From NCBI GenBank assembly GCA_017937685.1, contig JAGBDD010000218.1, forward strand, positions 1-49,962: 49,962 nucleotides of DNA, read 5' to 3'. The first letter of the stretch is position 1; the number at the start of each line of letters is the position of its first letter. The translations under genes were made by a program, and so were the position numbers. Below, piece after piece: positions 25,659-35,461 of the stretch. The stretch is from Thermoguttaceae bacterium. Its GTDB lineage: Bacteria > Planctomycetota > Planctomycetia > Pirellulales > Thermoguttaceae. A model generated the notes under the pieces. The model saw nothing but the letters and a program-made list of their open reading frames with translations. It searched no databases and was not told the DNA's origin.

Positions 25659-26903
25659 TTAAAATTTGTATTGCGGGATTTTCAGCGTTTCACCGTCGCG
25701 AAGCGCCGATTGGTGCGCGACGATACCGCAAACCGTTGTGTTTAGCGCCGTCGCAATGTCGACCAACGGTTTCCGTTCGCGAAGGAGCGCGTCGATAAAT
25801 TCGGTCGTCAGGTAACCGTGCGACCCGCCGTGTCCACCCGCGTCGACGCCCGGCGGCAAACCCGGTTTGAGAATATCGACCGTTTTAGCAAGTTCTTCGA
25901 CTTCCGGGATTTCCGTGTAGAACGCGTCGGTGTAAACGCCCTTTTGACCGCGGTTGCGCCCCGATTCGCTTCCGGCGCCGGGAGTGTCGCGGCTAACCGT
26001 CATGCGCGCCATTCCGCCTTCGCTCGTTCGGAAGAGAGCGACTTCGGTGCCGAACGGATTTTGGTAACGGTTGTTTTTCGCTTGGTATTGCGGGACGATT
26101 CCGCGGTTGCCGAGCGCCGAAACCTCCGTGAAACTATGTCCTGTAACGCAGGTGTAATAGCCGGTCGCGTGCGTCGGGTAAAAGAGCGGCGGAAGGCCTG
26201 TTCGCCATTCGCGGAAGCTCGGAAGGGGGGTTCCGTAGTAGTGGTTGTACTCGCCTTCGGAGTAGACCATTTTGCCGAAAACGCCCGCTTTGTAAAGTCG
26301 GCGCGTCGCGTAGGCGTCGTCTCGGTAGGCGCTCGTTTCGAACATCATATACGTAAGTCCGGTTTCTTTAACAGCTTCGAAGAGACGGTCGGCGTCTTCG
26401 AGGCTTCCCAAGACGGCGGGGACGGCGCAGGCGACGTGTTTGCCGGCTTTGAGCGAAGCGAGCGTATGCTCGGCGTGCGACGCGGCGTCGGTCGCGAGAA
26501 AAACGGCTTCGATCGAGTCGTCTTTTAGCATTTCTTCGAGCGACGGATAGGTTTTTTCGCAACGGCAAGCCTTCGCGAGTCCGGCGCAACGTTCCGGAAT
26601 CAAATCGGTTACGGCGACGACTTCGACGTTCGGGTGATTTTCGAAACTGAACGCGGCGCCGAATTGGCACAAGCCGAAACCGGCGATTCCAACGCGGATT
26701 TTGCGGTCGGTGAACGGTTCCCAAGCGCGGGCTTCGTCGATATTCGTTTGCGTTTCGTCGAAACCGGCGATATCTTTCGGGGTTTGCGGCGTCGAGTCGT
26801 CTTGGCGTAACTCGGCGCCGAAGAGTAAATTAGCGGAGACGAGACCGGCGGACGCGACGCCCGTTTGCAGGAAACGTCGCCGCGACGAATTGAATAACGT
26901 CAT
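25659..26903 (-). CDS. Gfo/Idh/MocA-family oxidoreductase with Tat signal
   Basis: 414 residues. Twin-arginine signal SRRRFLQTGVASAG at residues 7-20, then the NAD(P)-binding Rossmann IRVGIAGFGLCQFG, VVAVTDLIPERC, EAVFLATDAASHAEHTLASLKAGKHVACAVPA, and the EKP-type loop replaced by CAVPA. The expected catalytic Lys of the EKP motif is not obvious, which suggests changed chemistry or loss of dehydrogenase activity. The C-terminal domain has YSEGEYNHYYGTP and GGHGGSHGYLTTEFIDALL. AAGGAA precedes the ATG. Secreted Gfo/Idh proteins are common in planctomycetes next to glycosidases; some act as glycosidases or sugar oxidoreductases. It lies 40 bases from the GH32 gene and is probably co-transcribed. 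Confidence 0.9.
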   Translation of the reverse strand: MTLFNSSRRRFLQTGVASAGLVSANLLFGAELRQDDSTPQTPKDIAGFDETQTNIDEARAWEPFTDRKIRVGIAGFGLCQFGAAFSFENHPNVEVVAVTDLIPERCAGLAKACRCEKTYPSLEEMLKDDSIEAVFLATDAASHAEHTLASLKAGKHVACAVPAVLGSLEDADRLFEAVKETGLTYMMFETSAYRDDAYATRRLYKAGVFGKMVYSEGEYNHYYGTPLPSFREWRTGLPPLFYPTHATGYYTCVTGHSFTEVSALGNRGIVPQYQAKNNRYQNPFGTEVALFRTSEGGMARMTVSRDTPGAGSESGRNRGQKGVYTDAFYTEIPEVEELAKTVDILKPGLPPGVDAGGHGGSHGYLTTEFIDALLRERKPLVDIATALNTTVCGIVAHQSALRDGETLKIPQYKF

Positions 26904-27040
26904 CGTAATTCCTTTGCGGTAAAAAGTTGGATTCGCGACAAAATTTTGCGATGAAATAAATAAGGGCGAAACGATTGAAACGTCGACGCGCCGCGAAGGC
27001 TAACGCGTCGACGCAAAACGATTTAGACGGTTTAGACGAT

Positions 27041-30001
27041 TTAACGTCGGTCGTTTAAGTCGGCGACGGTTTGGAGCGGTCGTTCGGGCGCCGCGAACGA
27101 AACTACGTCGGCGCCTTGCGACTTCATTTCGCGGATTTCTTTGCCGTCGACGACGATTTGATACGTCGTTCCGGCGGGCGCGTCGATTTTCAGCGTCGAG
27201 CCTTCGGCGCGGGCCGGGAACGGCGAAACGACGCGGCGACCGGCGACGTCGACGACCGAAACGTTGGTCGGGCGACCGTCGAGCAAACGACGCAACATAT
27301 GAACGACGCAAGGGTTAATGTTGTAAGGATTGCGGAGTTGCGCCGCCAAATTGAAGGAGTCCGGGAGGAGCCCGACGAACGGGCCGTCCGGGTAAACCTG
27401 CTCTTCGGCGGAGATAACGATCCCTTCGGCCAACTTGCGCCAGTCGAGCGTTTGGTCGTGCGGCGCGAGAATCAAAAGCGCGTAAGCGTAATCGAGCCCG
27501 CACCATTGCACCGGAAGCCCGATCCAGTTCGGGGCGATCCAACCGGTCGCGCCGAAAACCGGCGTCGTCGCGTAAAGCATTACCGGGTCGTTGTTTCCGG
27601 CGAGCGGACGCTCCCAAAGGTAAACGTAAGGGACGCCGGAAAGCGCCCAACGCCGCGCCGCGTCGAGATATTGGCGGTCGCCGGTCGCCTCGAACGCCCA
27701 AACGTTCGCGAGAACGCAACGGGACGCGCCCATAATGTCCGGCGTGTGCAACGAGAGTTCCCAAACTTGCGCGCCGCGGGGCGTTTTCAGTTCGTTAACG
27801 AACGCAAGACCCTTCAACGCGGCGTTTAGCGATTCCTTGTCGCCGGTCAGCCGCCAATGTTCGAGGAGGCGGAAGAGGTAGTTGCCGCAGTCGCCGGACG
27901 CGTAATCGACCCAATGCCCGCGGAGGAACTTGCCGGAGTAGCGGAACGAACCGTCCGGGCGCTGCGCTTGGCGGATGTTTGCCGCTTCGTCGTTAATCCA
28001 ACGTAAAAATAGGTCGGCTTTTTCGGAAAGGAGGAAGGAAACGTAATTGCGGATATGTCCGCCGCCGACGTCGAGGCGCGGCGTTTCGGGAAGCTCGCCG
28101 GTCAGTTCCCAAATCGTCGAGACGAAATCGCTCCCGTAATGCGGGTCGAACGGGAACGGAGGAAGACCCGAGCCGACCGCGTGCGCCCAACCGCCCTCCA
28201 TTTTGAGGCGCGATTTTTCGAAACCGGCCAAGTGAAGCGCCTCCTGATCCGCCGTCGAGCGCGGTCGCTTGGGAAGTTCGGGAAGCCCGCCGCGTTCGAG
28301 AACCGACCAAAGAACCGACTCTTCGATCGTTTCGTCCGGCGCCGCGATTCGGATTTTACCGGAGACTTTCGGAGCGCAAACGTTGAAACGAGACGAAGTT
28401 GCGTCGCCGTCGAGGAAGTTGGGAACGGCGAAAATCGCCCGAGCGTTCGGGTCGTCGAAGAGAATCGCCGCCGCGCAACGCTCCGAAACGACCGACATAA
28501 AGGGCGACGTCAACCAAAGGGGCGGCGGCGCGAAGCGAATGTGTTCCGGCGTCTCCAAGTCGGCGGTCGACGAGGAATGTTCGCCCGTTTCGAGGTGTTC
28601 GACGCCGGCGAGAATCGCCTGCTTCATCGGGCCGAGAACGCGAACGACCGGCGAATGAACCGGGCGCGGCGCGTCGGCGGAGAACGCTAAAACGTCGCCG
28701 TCGAGGCGGAAGCGGAGCGAGCCGCAAACCTTGACGGTCGCGTCGGTTAGCGCAAACTCGACTTCCGCTTTTTCGGCGTCGAGCGAGCGGAAAACCGGGC
28801 GCAAACGACTCGGCGCGTTCGCTCGGAGCGCGGATTTTTCGGCGTCGGAAAGGGCGAGCGCGGCGTCGATTCCCGCGTCGGTATGTTCCGTCGGAACGGT
28901 TTTCGCGCCGTCGCCGTCCTCGACGAGAAGAGGCGTCAAGACGGCGACCCGTTGGCCCGAACGGAAGATTTCGGCGCCCGACGCGTCCGGCGCGAAGCGG
29001 ACTTCGAGGCGGTTGTTTTTCAGCGTCGGGGCGGCGGCGACGTAAGCGGCGTCGGCGGCTTTCGCGTCGGCGACGTCCTCGTGAAACGCGAAAAATCGGC
29101 GCGTAATTCGTTTGTCGGAGCCGACTTGCGTTCCGACGACTTCGATCGTTTCGAACGGCGCTTCCTTGGGATAGTAGAGGTCGATTTCGGCGGCGTCGGC
29201 GATTTCGACGTTCGCGCTCGGGGAAGATTTGACCGGGTCGACGCCGAGATAATCGAGTTTCAACCGCGTCGGCGTCGGGGCGCCGTTCTTCAGGTTGAAC
29301 GTCAGCTTGCCGTCCGCGACCGTCGAAACGCCGAACTTGACCGGCTTATAAACGACTTCGATCAGTTCGAGCCGCGCGATTTCGATTTCGCCCGCGTCGT
29401 TCCCGGGGTCGAGGCGGAGGCGTAAAAGCGGACTAACCGTTTCGACCGGAACGAGATAATCGTTAAATTCGCCGTCGGTCGCCAACGGGAAACGGGGCGC
29501 GCGGCTCTCGTCGCATTCCGGGAACGCGGTTTCGGCGCTGAAAATTTGTCCGCCGCCGGTTGTCGTCGTTCGCATTCGGAGGCGGACGAGCGTCGTTCCG
29601 GAGACCGTTCGCGGGGAACCGTCGGCGTTAAACTTTATCTCGTTTAACATCGGGGTGAAGAAATAGGGGTCGTCGCCGGTCGCGCGGACTTTGAGAACGC
29701 CGTCGACGACGCCGTCGATCTTCGCCGAGGGGCCCGACGCCCAACCGTCGGCGGTCGCGTCGGGATTTTTGAAGTCGAAAACGACGAACGAGCGGTATTC
29801 GGCGATTTCGCGCGGAACGGCGTCGAGCGGCGGGTCGTCCGGGTATCCGGGTTTGAAATCGGGCGCGACGGCGGACGTTTCGTCGGCGACGGCGGGAAGG
29901 TCGAAAGCGGTCGGCGCCGCGACGAAACCGGGCGCGAGCAAAAGGGCGAGCGTCGCAAGTCGGCGCGACGGCGAGAAAGGACGGCGGGAGGAACGGCGCA
30001 T
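27041..30001 (-). CDS. Large secreted protein with alpha/alpha-toroid-like C-terminal half, family unrecognised
   Basis: 986 residues; signal peptide MRRSSRRPFSPSRRLATLALLLAPGFVAA; GGAG 8-10 bases before the ATG. The N-terminal half (~60-560) is beta-rich with several Asp/Gly turns (FVVFDFKNPDATADGWASGPSA resembles the start of a laminin-G/CBM-like sandwich). Residues ~590-900 read as a helical toroid: HYGSDFVSTIWELTG, RQAQRPDGSFRYSG, DYASGDCGNYLFRLLEHW, RGAQVWELSLHTPDIMGASRC, WERPLAGNNDP, LPVQWCGLDYAYALL. Such patterns occur in polysaccharide lyases and glycosidases. The last ~80 residues look like a beta domain. No family is named. It lies between the Gfo/Idh gene and the isomerase on the same strand. 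Confidence 0.8.
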   Translation of the reverse strand: MRRSSRRPFSPSRRLATLALLLAPGFVAAPTAFDLPAVADETSAVAPDFKPGYPDDPPLDAVPREIAEYRSFVVFDFKNPDATADGWASGPSAKIDGVVDGVLKVRATGDDPYFFTPMLNEIKFNADGSPRTVSGTTLVRLRMRTTTTGGGQIFSAETAFPECDESRAPRFPLATDGEFNDYLVPVETVSPLLRLRLDPGNDAGEIEIARLELIEVVYKPVKFGVSTVADGKLTFNLKNGAPTPTRLKLDYLGVDPVKSSPSANVEIADAAEIDLYYPKEAPFETIEVVGTQVGSDKRITRRFFAFHEDVADAKAADAAYVAAAPTLKNNRLEVRFAPDASGAEIFRSGQRVAVLTPLLVEDGDGAKTVPTEHTDAGIDAALALSDAEKSALRANAPSRLRPVFRSLDAEKAEVEFALTDATVKVCGSLRFRLDGDVLAFSADAPRPVHSPVVRVLGPMKQAILAGVEHLETGEHSSSTADLETPEHIRFAPPPLWLTSPFMSVVSERCAAAILFDDPNARAIFAVPNFLDGDATSSRFNVCAPKVSGKIRIAAPDETIEESVLWSVLERGGLPELPKRPRSTADQEALHLAGFEKSRLKMEGGWAHAVGSGLPPFPFDPHYGSDFVSTIWELTGELPETPRLDVGGGHIRNYVSFLLSEKADLFLRWINDEAANIRQAQRPDGSFRYSGKFLRGHWVDYASGDCGNYLFRLLEHWRLTGDKESLNAALKGLAFVNELKTPRGAQVWELSLHTPDIMGASRCVLANVWAFEATGDRQYLDAARRWALSGVPYVYLWERPLAGNNDPVMLYATTPVFGATGWIAPNWIGLPVQWCGLDYAYALLILAPHDQTLDWRKLAEGIVISAEEQVYPDGPFVGLLPDSFNLAAQLRNPYNINPCVVHMLRRLLDGRPTNVSVVDVAGRRVVSPFPARAEGSTLKIDAPAGTTYQIVVDGKEIREMKSQGADVVSFAAPERPLQTVADLNDRR

Positions 30002-30429
30002 CGAAGGAACTCCGAAGGAAAGGAACGCGGAGGTTTAGCGTTGGAGGTTGAGGGAAACGCTAAATAAATGTCGGCGGGAAGGCGTTCGGCGGCGGCCCGG
30101 TTGCGTTGGGAAAGTCGCGGCGAACTTGGCCGACGGAACGAACGCAAGAAATAACGACTAAAACGCCGTTAAAGTCGTTAAAAACAAAACGGCGGCGCGT
30201 CGACGGAAACAAACGGAAACGCTCGAACGGCTTGAAGACGAACGAACGACCGGTTTTCGACAAAACGCTCGGCGAAATCGGGACGCAAAATCCCCCGACG
30301 TCGGCGCGTCGGCTCGAACGAGGAACGCGTCGACGGGAGCGGGGAATCGGAACGGAACCGGGAAACCGGCGGCTCGCGAACGACGTCAAACGCCGGAAGT
30401 CGCCGGATTCCGAGGGTTGCGAACGCGAC
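30002..30429. other. Intergenic stretch with no recognised feature
   Basis: 428 bases between the large secreted protein and the xylose-isomerase homologue. Only shadow-type ORFs rich in Arg and Ser are present. No consensus promoter, RNA gene or strong terminator was seen on either strand. Confidence 0.5.
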
Positions 30430-31461
30430 TTATTTTAGCATCGCGTCGAGAATGTACCAGTTAAGTTCCTCGTAGTCGCGTTCCGCTTGGAGTTCGGCGA
30501 TCTTCGCGTCGTCGAGCGAACGGCTGATTTCGAGCAAGCGGAGGAAAATTTTGCGGCTGTAATCGAGGTGTTTGAGCGCGACGTCGTCTTTTTGGGTGCG
30601 CATCACCTTGACGTCGAGGCCGACCCATTCGCCGTTGAGACCGAAGCCGTGTTGGTCCAAAACGCGAACTTGATTCAGCGCGCGACGCGGGTCGACGGCG
30701 CCGAACGTCAAGTCTTGGTCGAATTTAAGACCGTTTTGGTCGTTGAGGTGAACGCTCCAAAGTTTCTTGTGCGCGAGCGCGAACCCCATTTCGTCGGACG
30801 GCGAAAGGTTGGCGAGAATCGAGTGGGCCGACTCGATGAGGCAACCGACGCGTTCCGGAGCGTTCGTCATCAAACCGAGCGCGATCGCGTGCCCGATCGT
30901 CGGAATGTAAGCGTGGTCGACCGGTTCGTTCGGCTTCGACTCGATCATAACGCGGATATCTTTGTTGTAATCGAGGAGGATTTGGAGCGCTTCGGCGATT
31001 CGTTCGGTCGCGACGACCGGGTCTTTCGCTTCGCGGATGTAGGTGCCTTCGCGGGCGAGCCAAAAAACGACGTTCTTCGTCCCGAGCGCGGTCGCGATAT
31101 CGGCGGTGCGTTTGGCGCGCTCGATCGCGTATTGGCGGCATTCGGCGCAGTTCGAGGTGAAACCGCCGTCGATCGTGCGCGGGTCGAACCAAAGGCGCGG
31201 CGCGACGAACTCGGCGACGAGGCCGTGGTCGTCGAGCGTCTTTTTCAGTTCCGACGCTTCCTTAATAATCGCGTCCGGCGACATTTCGTTCATATTCGGA
31301 ACGGCGTCGTCGTCGTGAAATTGGACGCCGTCGAACCCCATCTTTTTGTACGTTTCCAGCTTTTTGTTGAACGGAATCGATTTGCGGACTTCCGGGCCGA
31401 ACGGGTCGGCGCCTTCGTGAATGTTCCAAGGGCCGAACGAGAAACGGAATTCGCCTTGCAT
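30430..31461 (-). CDS. Xylose isomerase-family protein (shortened XylA homologue)
   Basis: 343 residues, about 45 fewer than actinobacterial XylA; GAGGAG lies 7 bases before the ATG. Collinear with XylA: FGPWNIHEGADPFG, GVQFHDDDAVP (catalytic His), FTSNCAECRQYAIERAKR, VVFWLAREG where XylA has WGGREG, VMIESKPNEPVDH where XylA has EPKPNEP (the Glu and Lys remain), and the metal-site HLNDQNGLKFDQDLTFG. XylA interconverts aldose and ketose sugars with two divalent metals. The GG-to-LA change beside the active Trp suggests altered substrate. It has its own consensus promoter at 31579-31607 and lies in the sugar gene group. Confidence 0.88.
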   Translation of the reverse strand: MQGEFRFSFGPWNIHEGADPFGPEVRKSIPFNKKLETYKKMGFDGVQFHDDDAVPNMNEMSPDAIIKEASELKKTLDDHGLVAEFVAPRLWFDPRTIDGGFTSNCAECRQYAIERAKRTADIATALGTKNVVFWLAREGTYIREAKDPVVATERIAEALQILLDYNKDIRVMIESKPNEPVDHAYIPTIGHAIALGLMTNAPERVGCLIESAHSILANLSPSDEMGFALAHKKLWSVHLNDQNGLKFDQDLTFGAVDPRRALNQVRVLDQHGFGLNGEWVGLDVKVMRTQKDDVALKHLDYSRKIFLRLLEISRSLDDAKIAELQAERDYEELNWYILDAMLK

Positions 31462-31578
31462 AAGAATCTCCTCAAAAGTTGGCCGCGTTCGCCGTCGGAA
31501 AAGGGCGAACGAGCGGAAGCGTCGCTAAAAAATAAACGTCGAGCGAACAATAATCGCCCGTCGTGTTTAACTGTGGCG

Positions 31579-31607
31579 ATTATAACCGCCGCGACGCCGA
31601 AAGTCAA
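31579..31607 (-). promoter_or_regulatory. Promoter of the xylose-isomerase homologue
   Basis: On the minus strand TTGACT (31607-31602), spacer 17, TATAAT (31584-31579), about 120 bases before the ATG at 31461. Confidence 0.88.
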
Positions 31608-31747
31608 GGATTTTTCGCCTTTTTTTAAAAAAAGAAATCGCCGCTTTCGTTGTAACGTTAAAGTGGCGAATTTACGCGATTTGCGTTAAGTTTGCGGCGG
31701 ACGGTTTTGTTAAAACGGAGCGGTCGCGCCGGTTTTGACGGAGCGTT

Positions 31748-33205
31748 TCAAAGTCGGCGAACGAAGCGCAAAAGGTTTTCGGTCAACTTTTCCCAATCGT
31801 CGCCGAAATGCTTTTCGAAATCGGCGATTCGGTCTTCCGCCGAGTAAGCGACGAACGCCGGTTTCGCCGCCGTTTCGCGGAGGTAAGCGGCCAACTCGTT
31901 CGGGCGTCGCTTGTAAAGATAATAGAAAAGGGCCCAAGACGCGGCGTAAAAGCCTTCGACGTCGTCGCGGGCGTCGCCGATATTTTGCGCGGCGACGAGC
32001 GAACGGAGCGGATCGCGTTGGCGAGTCGTCGCGGCGTATTGGCGAAAACGCGCGAGAAGACGTTCGTTTTTCGGGAAGGAGCCGGTAAAATTCCAACCGC
32101 CCTGCGACGCGCGCCCGTTCGGCGTTTCAAAGGTCAGCGCGAGCCCTTCGACCGCCCAAAACGGAAGGGGGCCGGAGCGTAAAAAGAGCCCGCGGTCGAA
32201 CGCGACTTGATGCGACGCTTCGTGAACGATCGTCGCGACGTTGAACGCGGCGTTCGGGCGCGAAAGGAACTCCTTCGTTTCTTGGAAGGCTCGACGGCGG
32301 CGCTCCGGTTCGTCGTCGGCGGCGGCGCGGCTCGACTCGGCGCCGGAAAGGTCGTAAAGCGCGACGCGGTTCGTTTGCATATTATAATAGGCGGCGAGTT
32401 TGTCCGGCGACGGCGTTTCGCGAGCGGCGTACTCGAAGAATTGGCGTTGGGTCGCGAAGATAACGACGACCATCGGCTCGACGCGCTCCGTCGTCGGGAG
32501 TTTATGTTTGGAGGCGAACTTCTCGAACGCGTCGGCGACCTTTTCGAAGAGGCGCGCGCACCAGTCGACGTAAGCGTCTGAAACGTTGTGAACAAAGAGG
32601 TAACGCTCCGTCGAGACCGTTTCGAAACCGGGGCCGAATTCGGCGCGGAGGCGTTCGGATAAGTCGGAACGGAGCGCGTCGAGTTCCGGTTCCGGCGAGT
32701 CTTCGACCGATTCGAGCCAAGCGTTTTCGAGAACGAGGAGTTCGCCGAGTTCCTCTTCGAAGACGTATCGCCCGGCGCCGTTTTGGAGACGGTGGTCGGC
32801 GATTTCGCGACCGAGAAGCGTTCGAGACGCGGCGTCGGTAGGGGCGACGGGAGCGGAAACGACGTCGGTAGCGTCGGCGTCGTCGAGCGGGGCGGCGGTC
32901 GCGTTCAATTCCGGCGCGGAAAAGGCGGGCGCGTCGGAAGACTTGCGGAGCGTCGCCAAAGGCGCTTTCAGAACGACGCGGCGGCGCGGGGCGGGGGCTT
33001 GCGCCGGTTCGACCTCGGCGGCGGTTTTTTCAAGCGCTTGCGTTGAAGGCGGCGTTTTTTCGGCGCCTTGCGCGGAAAATGAAGGGACGCAAACGGCGGC
33101 GCCGAGCGTTAAGACGGTAAACGCGGCGGTTTGGGTGAAACGGCGAAAGTCGGCGGTTTGGGTGAAACGGCGAAAGTCGGCGAAACGGGAAAACGCGGCG
33201 AACAT
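31748..33205 (-). CDS. DUF1570 HExxH-type putative metallopeptidase, exported
   Basis: 485 residues from ATG 33205, which has an AAAGGG site and opens directly into a basic/hydrophobic export signal (…AAFTVLTLGAAVCVPSFSAQGA). The longer frame lacks such a site. The core matches DUF1570: TIVHEASHQVAFDRGL with zinc ligands His328 and His332 and catalytic Glu329, followed by PFWAVEGLALTFETP (third ligand Glu). A Pro/Ala-rich linker precedes it (~60-150). Probable zinc peptidase in the periplasm or outside; no substrate known. The N-terminal signal contains a perfect tandem duplication (FRRFTQTAD unit). The family is common in planctomycetes. Confidence 0.87.
   Translation of the reverse strand: MFAAFSRFADFRRFTQTADFRRFTQTAAFTVLTLGAAVCVPSFSAQGAEKTPPSTQALEKTAAEVEPAQAPAPRRRVVLKAPLATLRKSSDAPAFSAPELNATAAPLDDADATDVVSAPVAPTDAASRTLLGREIADHRLQNGAGRYVFEEELGELLVLENAWLESVEDSPEPELDALRSDLSERLRAEFGPGFETVSTERYLFVHNVSDAYVDWCARLFEKVADAFEKFASKHKLPTTERVEPMVVVIFATQRQFFEYAARETPSPDKLAAYYNMQTNRVALYDLSGAESSRAAADDEPERRRRAFQETKEFLSRPNAAFNVATIVHEASHQVAFDRGLFLRSGPLPFWAVEGLALTFETPNGRASQGGWNFTGSFPKNERLLARFRQYAATTRQRDPLRSLVAAQNIGDARDDVEGFYAASWALFYYLYKRRPNELAAYLRETAAKPAFVAYSAEDRIADFEKHFGDDWEKLTENLLRFVRRL
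33124..33177 (-). repeat. Perfect 27-bp tandem duplication in a signal-peptide coding region
   Basis: Two identical 27-bp copies (33124-33150 and 33151-33177) with a partial third start encode DFRRFTQTA-type nonapeptides at the N-terminus of the DUF1570 protein. The in-frame length (9 codons) and perfect identity suggest a recent slippage or duplication. Confidence 0.9.
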
Positions 33206-33453
33206 CGGCGGCCCTTTCCGGAAAAAAGGACGAACGAACGCGACGGTTCCCGGCGGCGGCTTCCGTCGGCGCAAGAAAAGAACGAAACGCGACGCGGCTT
33301 GAACGGCGTCGCGAGTAATAAAGAACGGCGAAGGCGCGTTTGAAGAAAGGTCGGCAAACGCGCTTCCGAAACGCCGACTTGCCCGTCGTCGAGACGGTTA
33401 AGTCGGCGCGACCGTTAAAAACGTTAAGTCGACGGCGTTAACGTCGCCGCGTC

Positions 33454-35118
33454 TTATTGGCGAGCGAGTTCGAGCGAACGGCGAATCCGCTTCGTCGCGC
33501 GGTCTTTGCCCAAAATCGCGAGCGCGTCGAACATCCCGACGCCGACGCCCTTGCCGGTCGAAGCGACGCGGAGCGCGTGAATCAGTTGCGCCGGTTTCAG
33601 TTCGCGCTTTTCAAGGAAGGCGTGCAGCGCGGCGTCGAGCGTTTCCGCGACGAACTCCGCTTCCGGAATCGCTTCCAACTCCGCGAGGAAGTCGGCGAGG
33701 CGACCGACCGCGTCCGCGTCGTCGACGATTCGCTTCTTCCAAGCCTTTTCGTCGATCGGGAAGGCGGCGTCGTCGGTGAAAAATTCGTCGAAGTCGAGAA
33801 CGTCGCCGGAGACTTTGATTCGGTCGCCCGCCGCCGCGACGGTCTTTTCGATCGTCGCCTTAACCGCTTCCGGGGAGAGCGCGTCCGTCCAAGGAAGACG
33901 AACGACCGTTTCCGCCGGAGCGAGTTCCGGGAGCGCTTCGAAGGTCGCGTCGGCGTATTCCGGCGCTTCGACCAACTTCGCGGCGATCAGGTAGCGCAGG
34001 ACGCGAGCGTATTTTTCCGCCGCCGGAAGCTCCGCCATATGCTTTTCTTGGAAGGCGAAGAGTTTCGCCGGGTCGAACGACGCCGACGCTTTAGTAACGC
34101 CTTCCAACGTGAAGAGGTCGAGCAGCTCTTTCAGCGAGAAGTATTCCGATTTGTCGTCGAGCGCCCAGCCGAGAAGCGCGATGTAGTTGTCGATCGCTTC
34201 CGGGAGGTAGCCGACTTGACGGTAGAAGTCGACGATGACCGGGTTAAAACCGTCGGCGGTCGTCGCCAATCCGACGCGGTCGGCGATTTTTTTGCCTTGC
34301 TCGACGAGCTTGGCGAAGTCGCGGTTTTTGAGGTATTTGTCGAGCTTGCGCTTGCTCAGCTTCGTCTTGCTTCCCGGCTCCGCGACGAACGGAAGGTGCG
34401 CGTATTGCGGGAGCGGATAGCCGAGCGATTGCGCGATGAAGATTTGACGCGGCGTGTTCGAAAGGTGTTCTTCCGCTCGAATAACGTGCGTAATTTGGAG
34501 GTCGTAGTCGTCGACGACGTTCGCCAAGTGATAGAGGCAGGAACCGTCGGCGCGTTGGATAACGTGGTCTTGCTCTTGCGCCCAATCGAATTCGACGTCG
34601 CCGCGAATCAGGTCGCGAACGACGACCGAACCTTCGCGCGGAATCTTCAAACGAACGACGCCTTGACGGCCTTCCGCTTCAAAACGGCGGCAGTCCTCTT
34701 CCGTCTCGGCCATAAAGCGACGGCTGTAGACGAAGGTGCGCTTCGCGGCTTGCGCTTCCTCGCGCTCCGCTTGGAGTTCTTCCGGACGGGAGTAGTCGCG
34801 GTAAGCGAAACCGCCGGCGAGGAGTTTGTCGACCGCCGCTTGGTACTTGTCGGCGCGTTGCGATTGATAATAGGGCGCGAACGGGCCGTTCACTTCCGGG
34901 CCTTCGTCCCAATTAATGCCGAGCCATTTCAAGCCGGAGAGAATCGGCGCCAACGCCTCTTGAACGTTCCGCTGTTGGTCGGTGTCGTCGATGCGGAGGA
35001 CGAAACGGCCCTCGGCGTGTTTTTTCGCGAACAGGTAGCAAAAAAGAGCGGTGCGGACGCCGCCGATGTGAAGGTAACCGGTCGGACTCGGCGCGAAACG
35101 CGTTCTAACGACGGACAT
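33454..35118 (-). CDS. gltX: Glutamyl-tRNA synthetase
   Basis: 554 residues from ATG 35118 with GGAGAG 6 bases upstream; an alternative start 13 codons earlier has no such site. Class I enzyme: RFAPSPTGYLHIGGVRTALF (HIGH-type motif) and the KMSKS-type KLSKRKLDKYL at residues 253-257. It charges tRNA-Glu. About 70 residues longer than the usual ~480-residue bacterial enzyme; the extra length is in the C-terminal anticodon-binding half (VKATIEKTVAAAGDRIKVSGDVLDFDEFF...), which resembles longer GluRS forms of planctomycetes and relatives. A divergent promoter region (35119-35568) separates it from the beta-propeller gene. Confidence 0.95.
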   Translation of the reverse strand: MSVVRTRFAPSPTGYLHIGGVRTALFCYLFAKKHAEGRFVLRIDDTDQQRNVQEALAPILSGLKWLGINWDEGPEVNGPFAPYYQSQRADKYQAAVDKLLAGGFAYRDYSRPEELQAEREEAQAAKRTFVYSRRFMAETEEDCRRFEAEGRQGVVRLKIPREGSVVVRDLIRGDVEFDWAQEQDHVIQRADGSCLYHLANVVDDYDLQITHVIRAEEHLSNTPRQIFIAQSLGYPLPQYAHLPFVAEPGSKTKLSKRKLDKYLKNRDFAKLVEQGKKIADRVGLATTADGFNPVIVDFYRQVGYLPEAIDNYIALLGWALDDKSEYFSLKELLDLFTLEGVTKASASFDPAKLFAFQEKHMAELPAAEKYARVLRYLIAAKLVEAPEYADATFEALPELAPAETVVRLPWTDALSPEAVKATIEKTVAAAGDRIKVSGDVLDFDEFFTDDAAFPIDEKAWKKRIVDDADAVGRLADFLAELEAIPEAEFVAETLDAALHAFLEKRELKPAQLIHALRVASTGKGVGVGMFDALAILGKDRATKRIRRSLELARQ

Positions 35119-35266
35119 AAATCTCTCCGATAAATCAAACGATAAAGCGGTTTTCAAACGTTAAAAAACGGCGCGACGTAAAAACGAAAAACGGCGCGTC
35201 GGTTGAAAATCGCGTTGAAAGCTCGAACGGCGGCGCGGACGACGTTCGCATTCCGCCGCTTTCCCA

Positions 35267-35294
35267 ATTATAACCGCTTCTTTTTTTTGCGCAA
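35267..35294 (-). promoter_or_regulatory. Promoter of gltX
   Basis: On the minus strand TTGCGC (35294-35289), spacer 16, TATAAT (35272-35267). The leader to ATG 35118 is about 140 bases. Confidence 0.75.
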
Positions 35295-35461
35295 GCGGAC
35301 GCGACGACGGCTCTTTCTTTTTTTCTCAAAAGCGCGACGGCGACGGCGGGAAGGTTGAAACGGCGAAGAAACGTCGAGTTTAAGGGAGAGGGAAACGGCG
35401 AAATATAACGAAAGCGGGAAACTTTGCGCTTCGTAAAAGGCTTAACGCGTTAAAATTTCCC

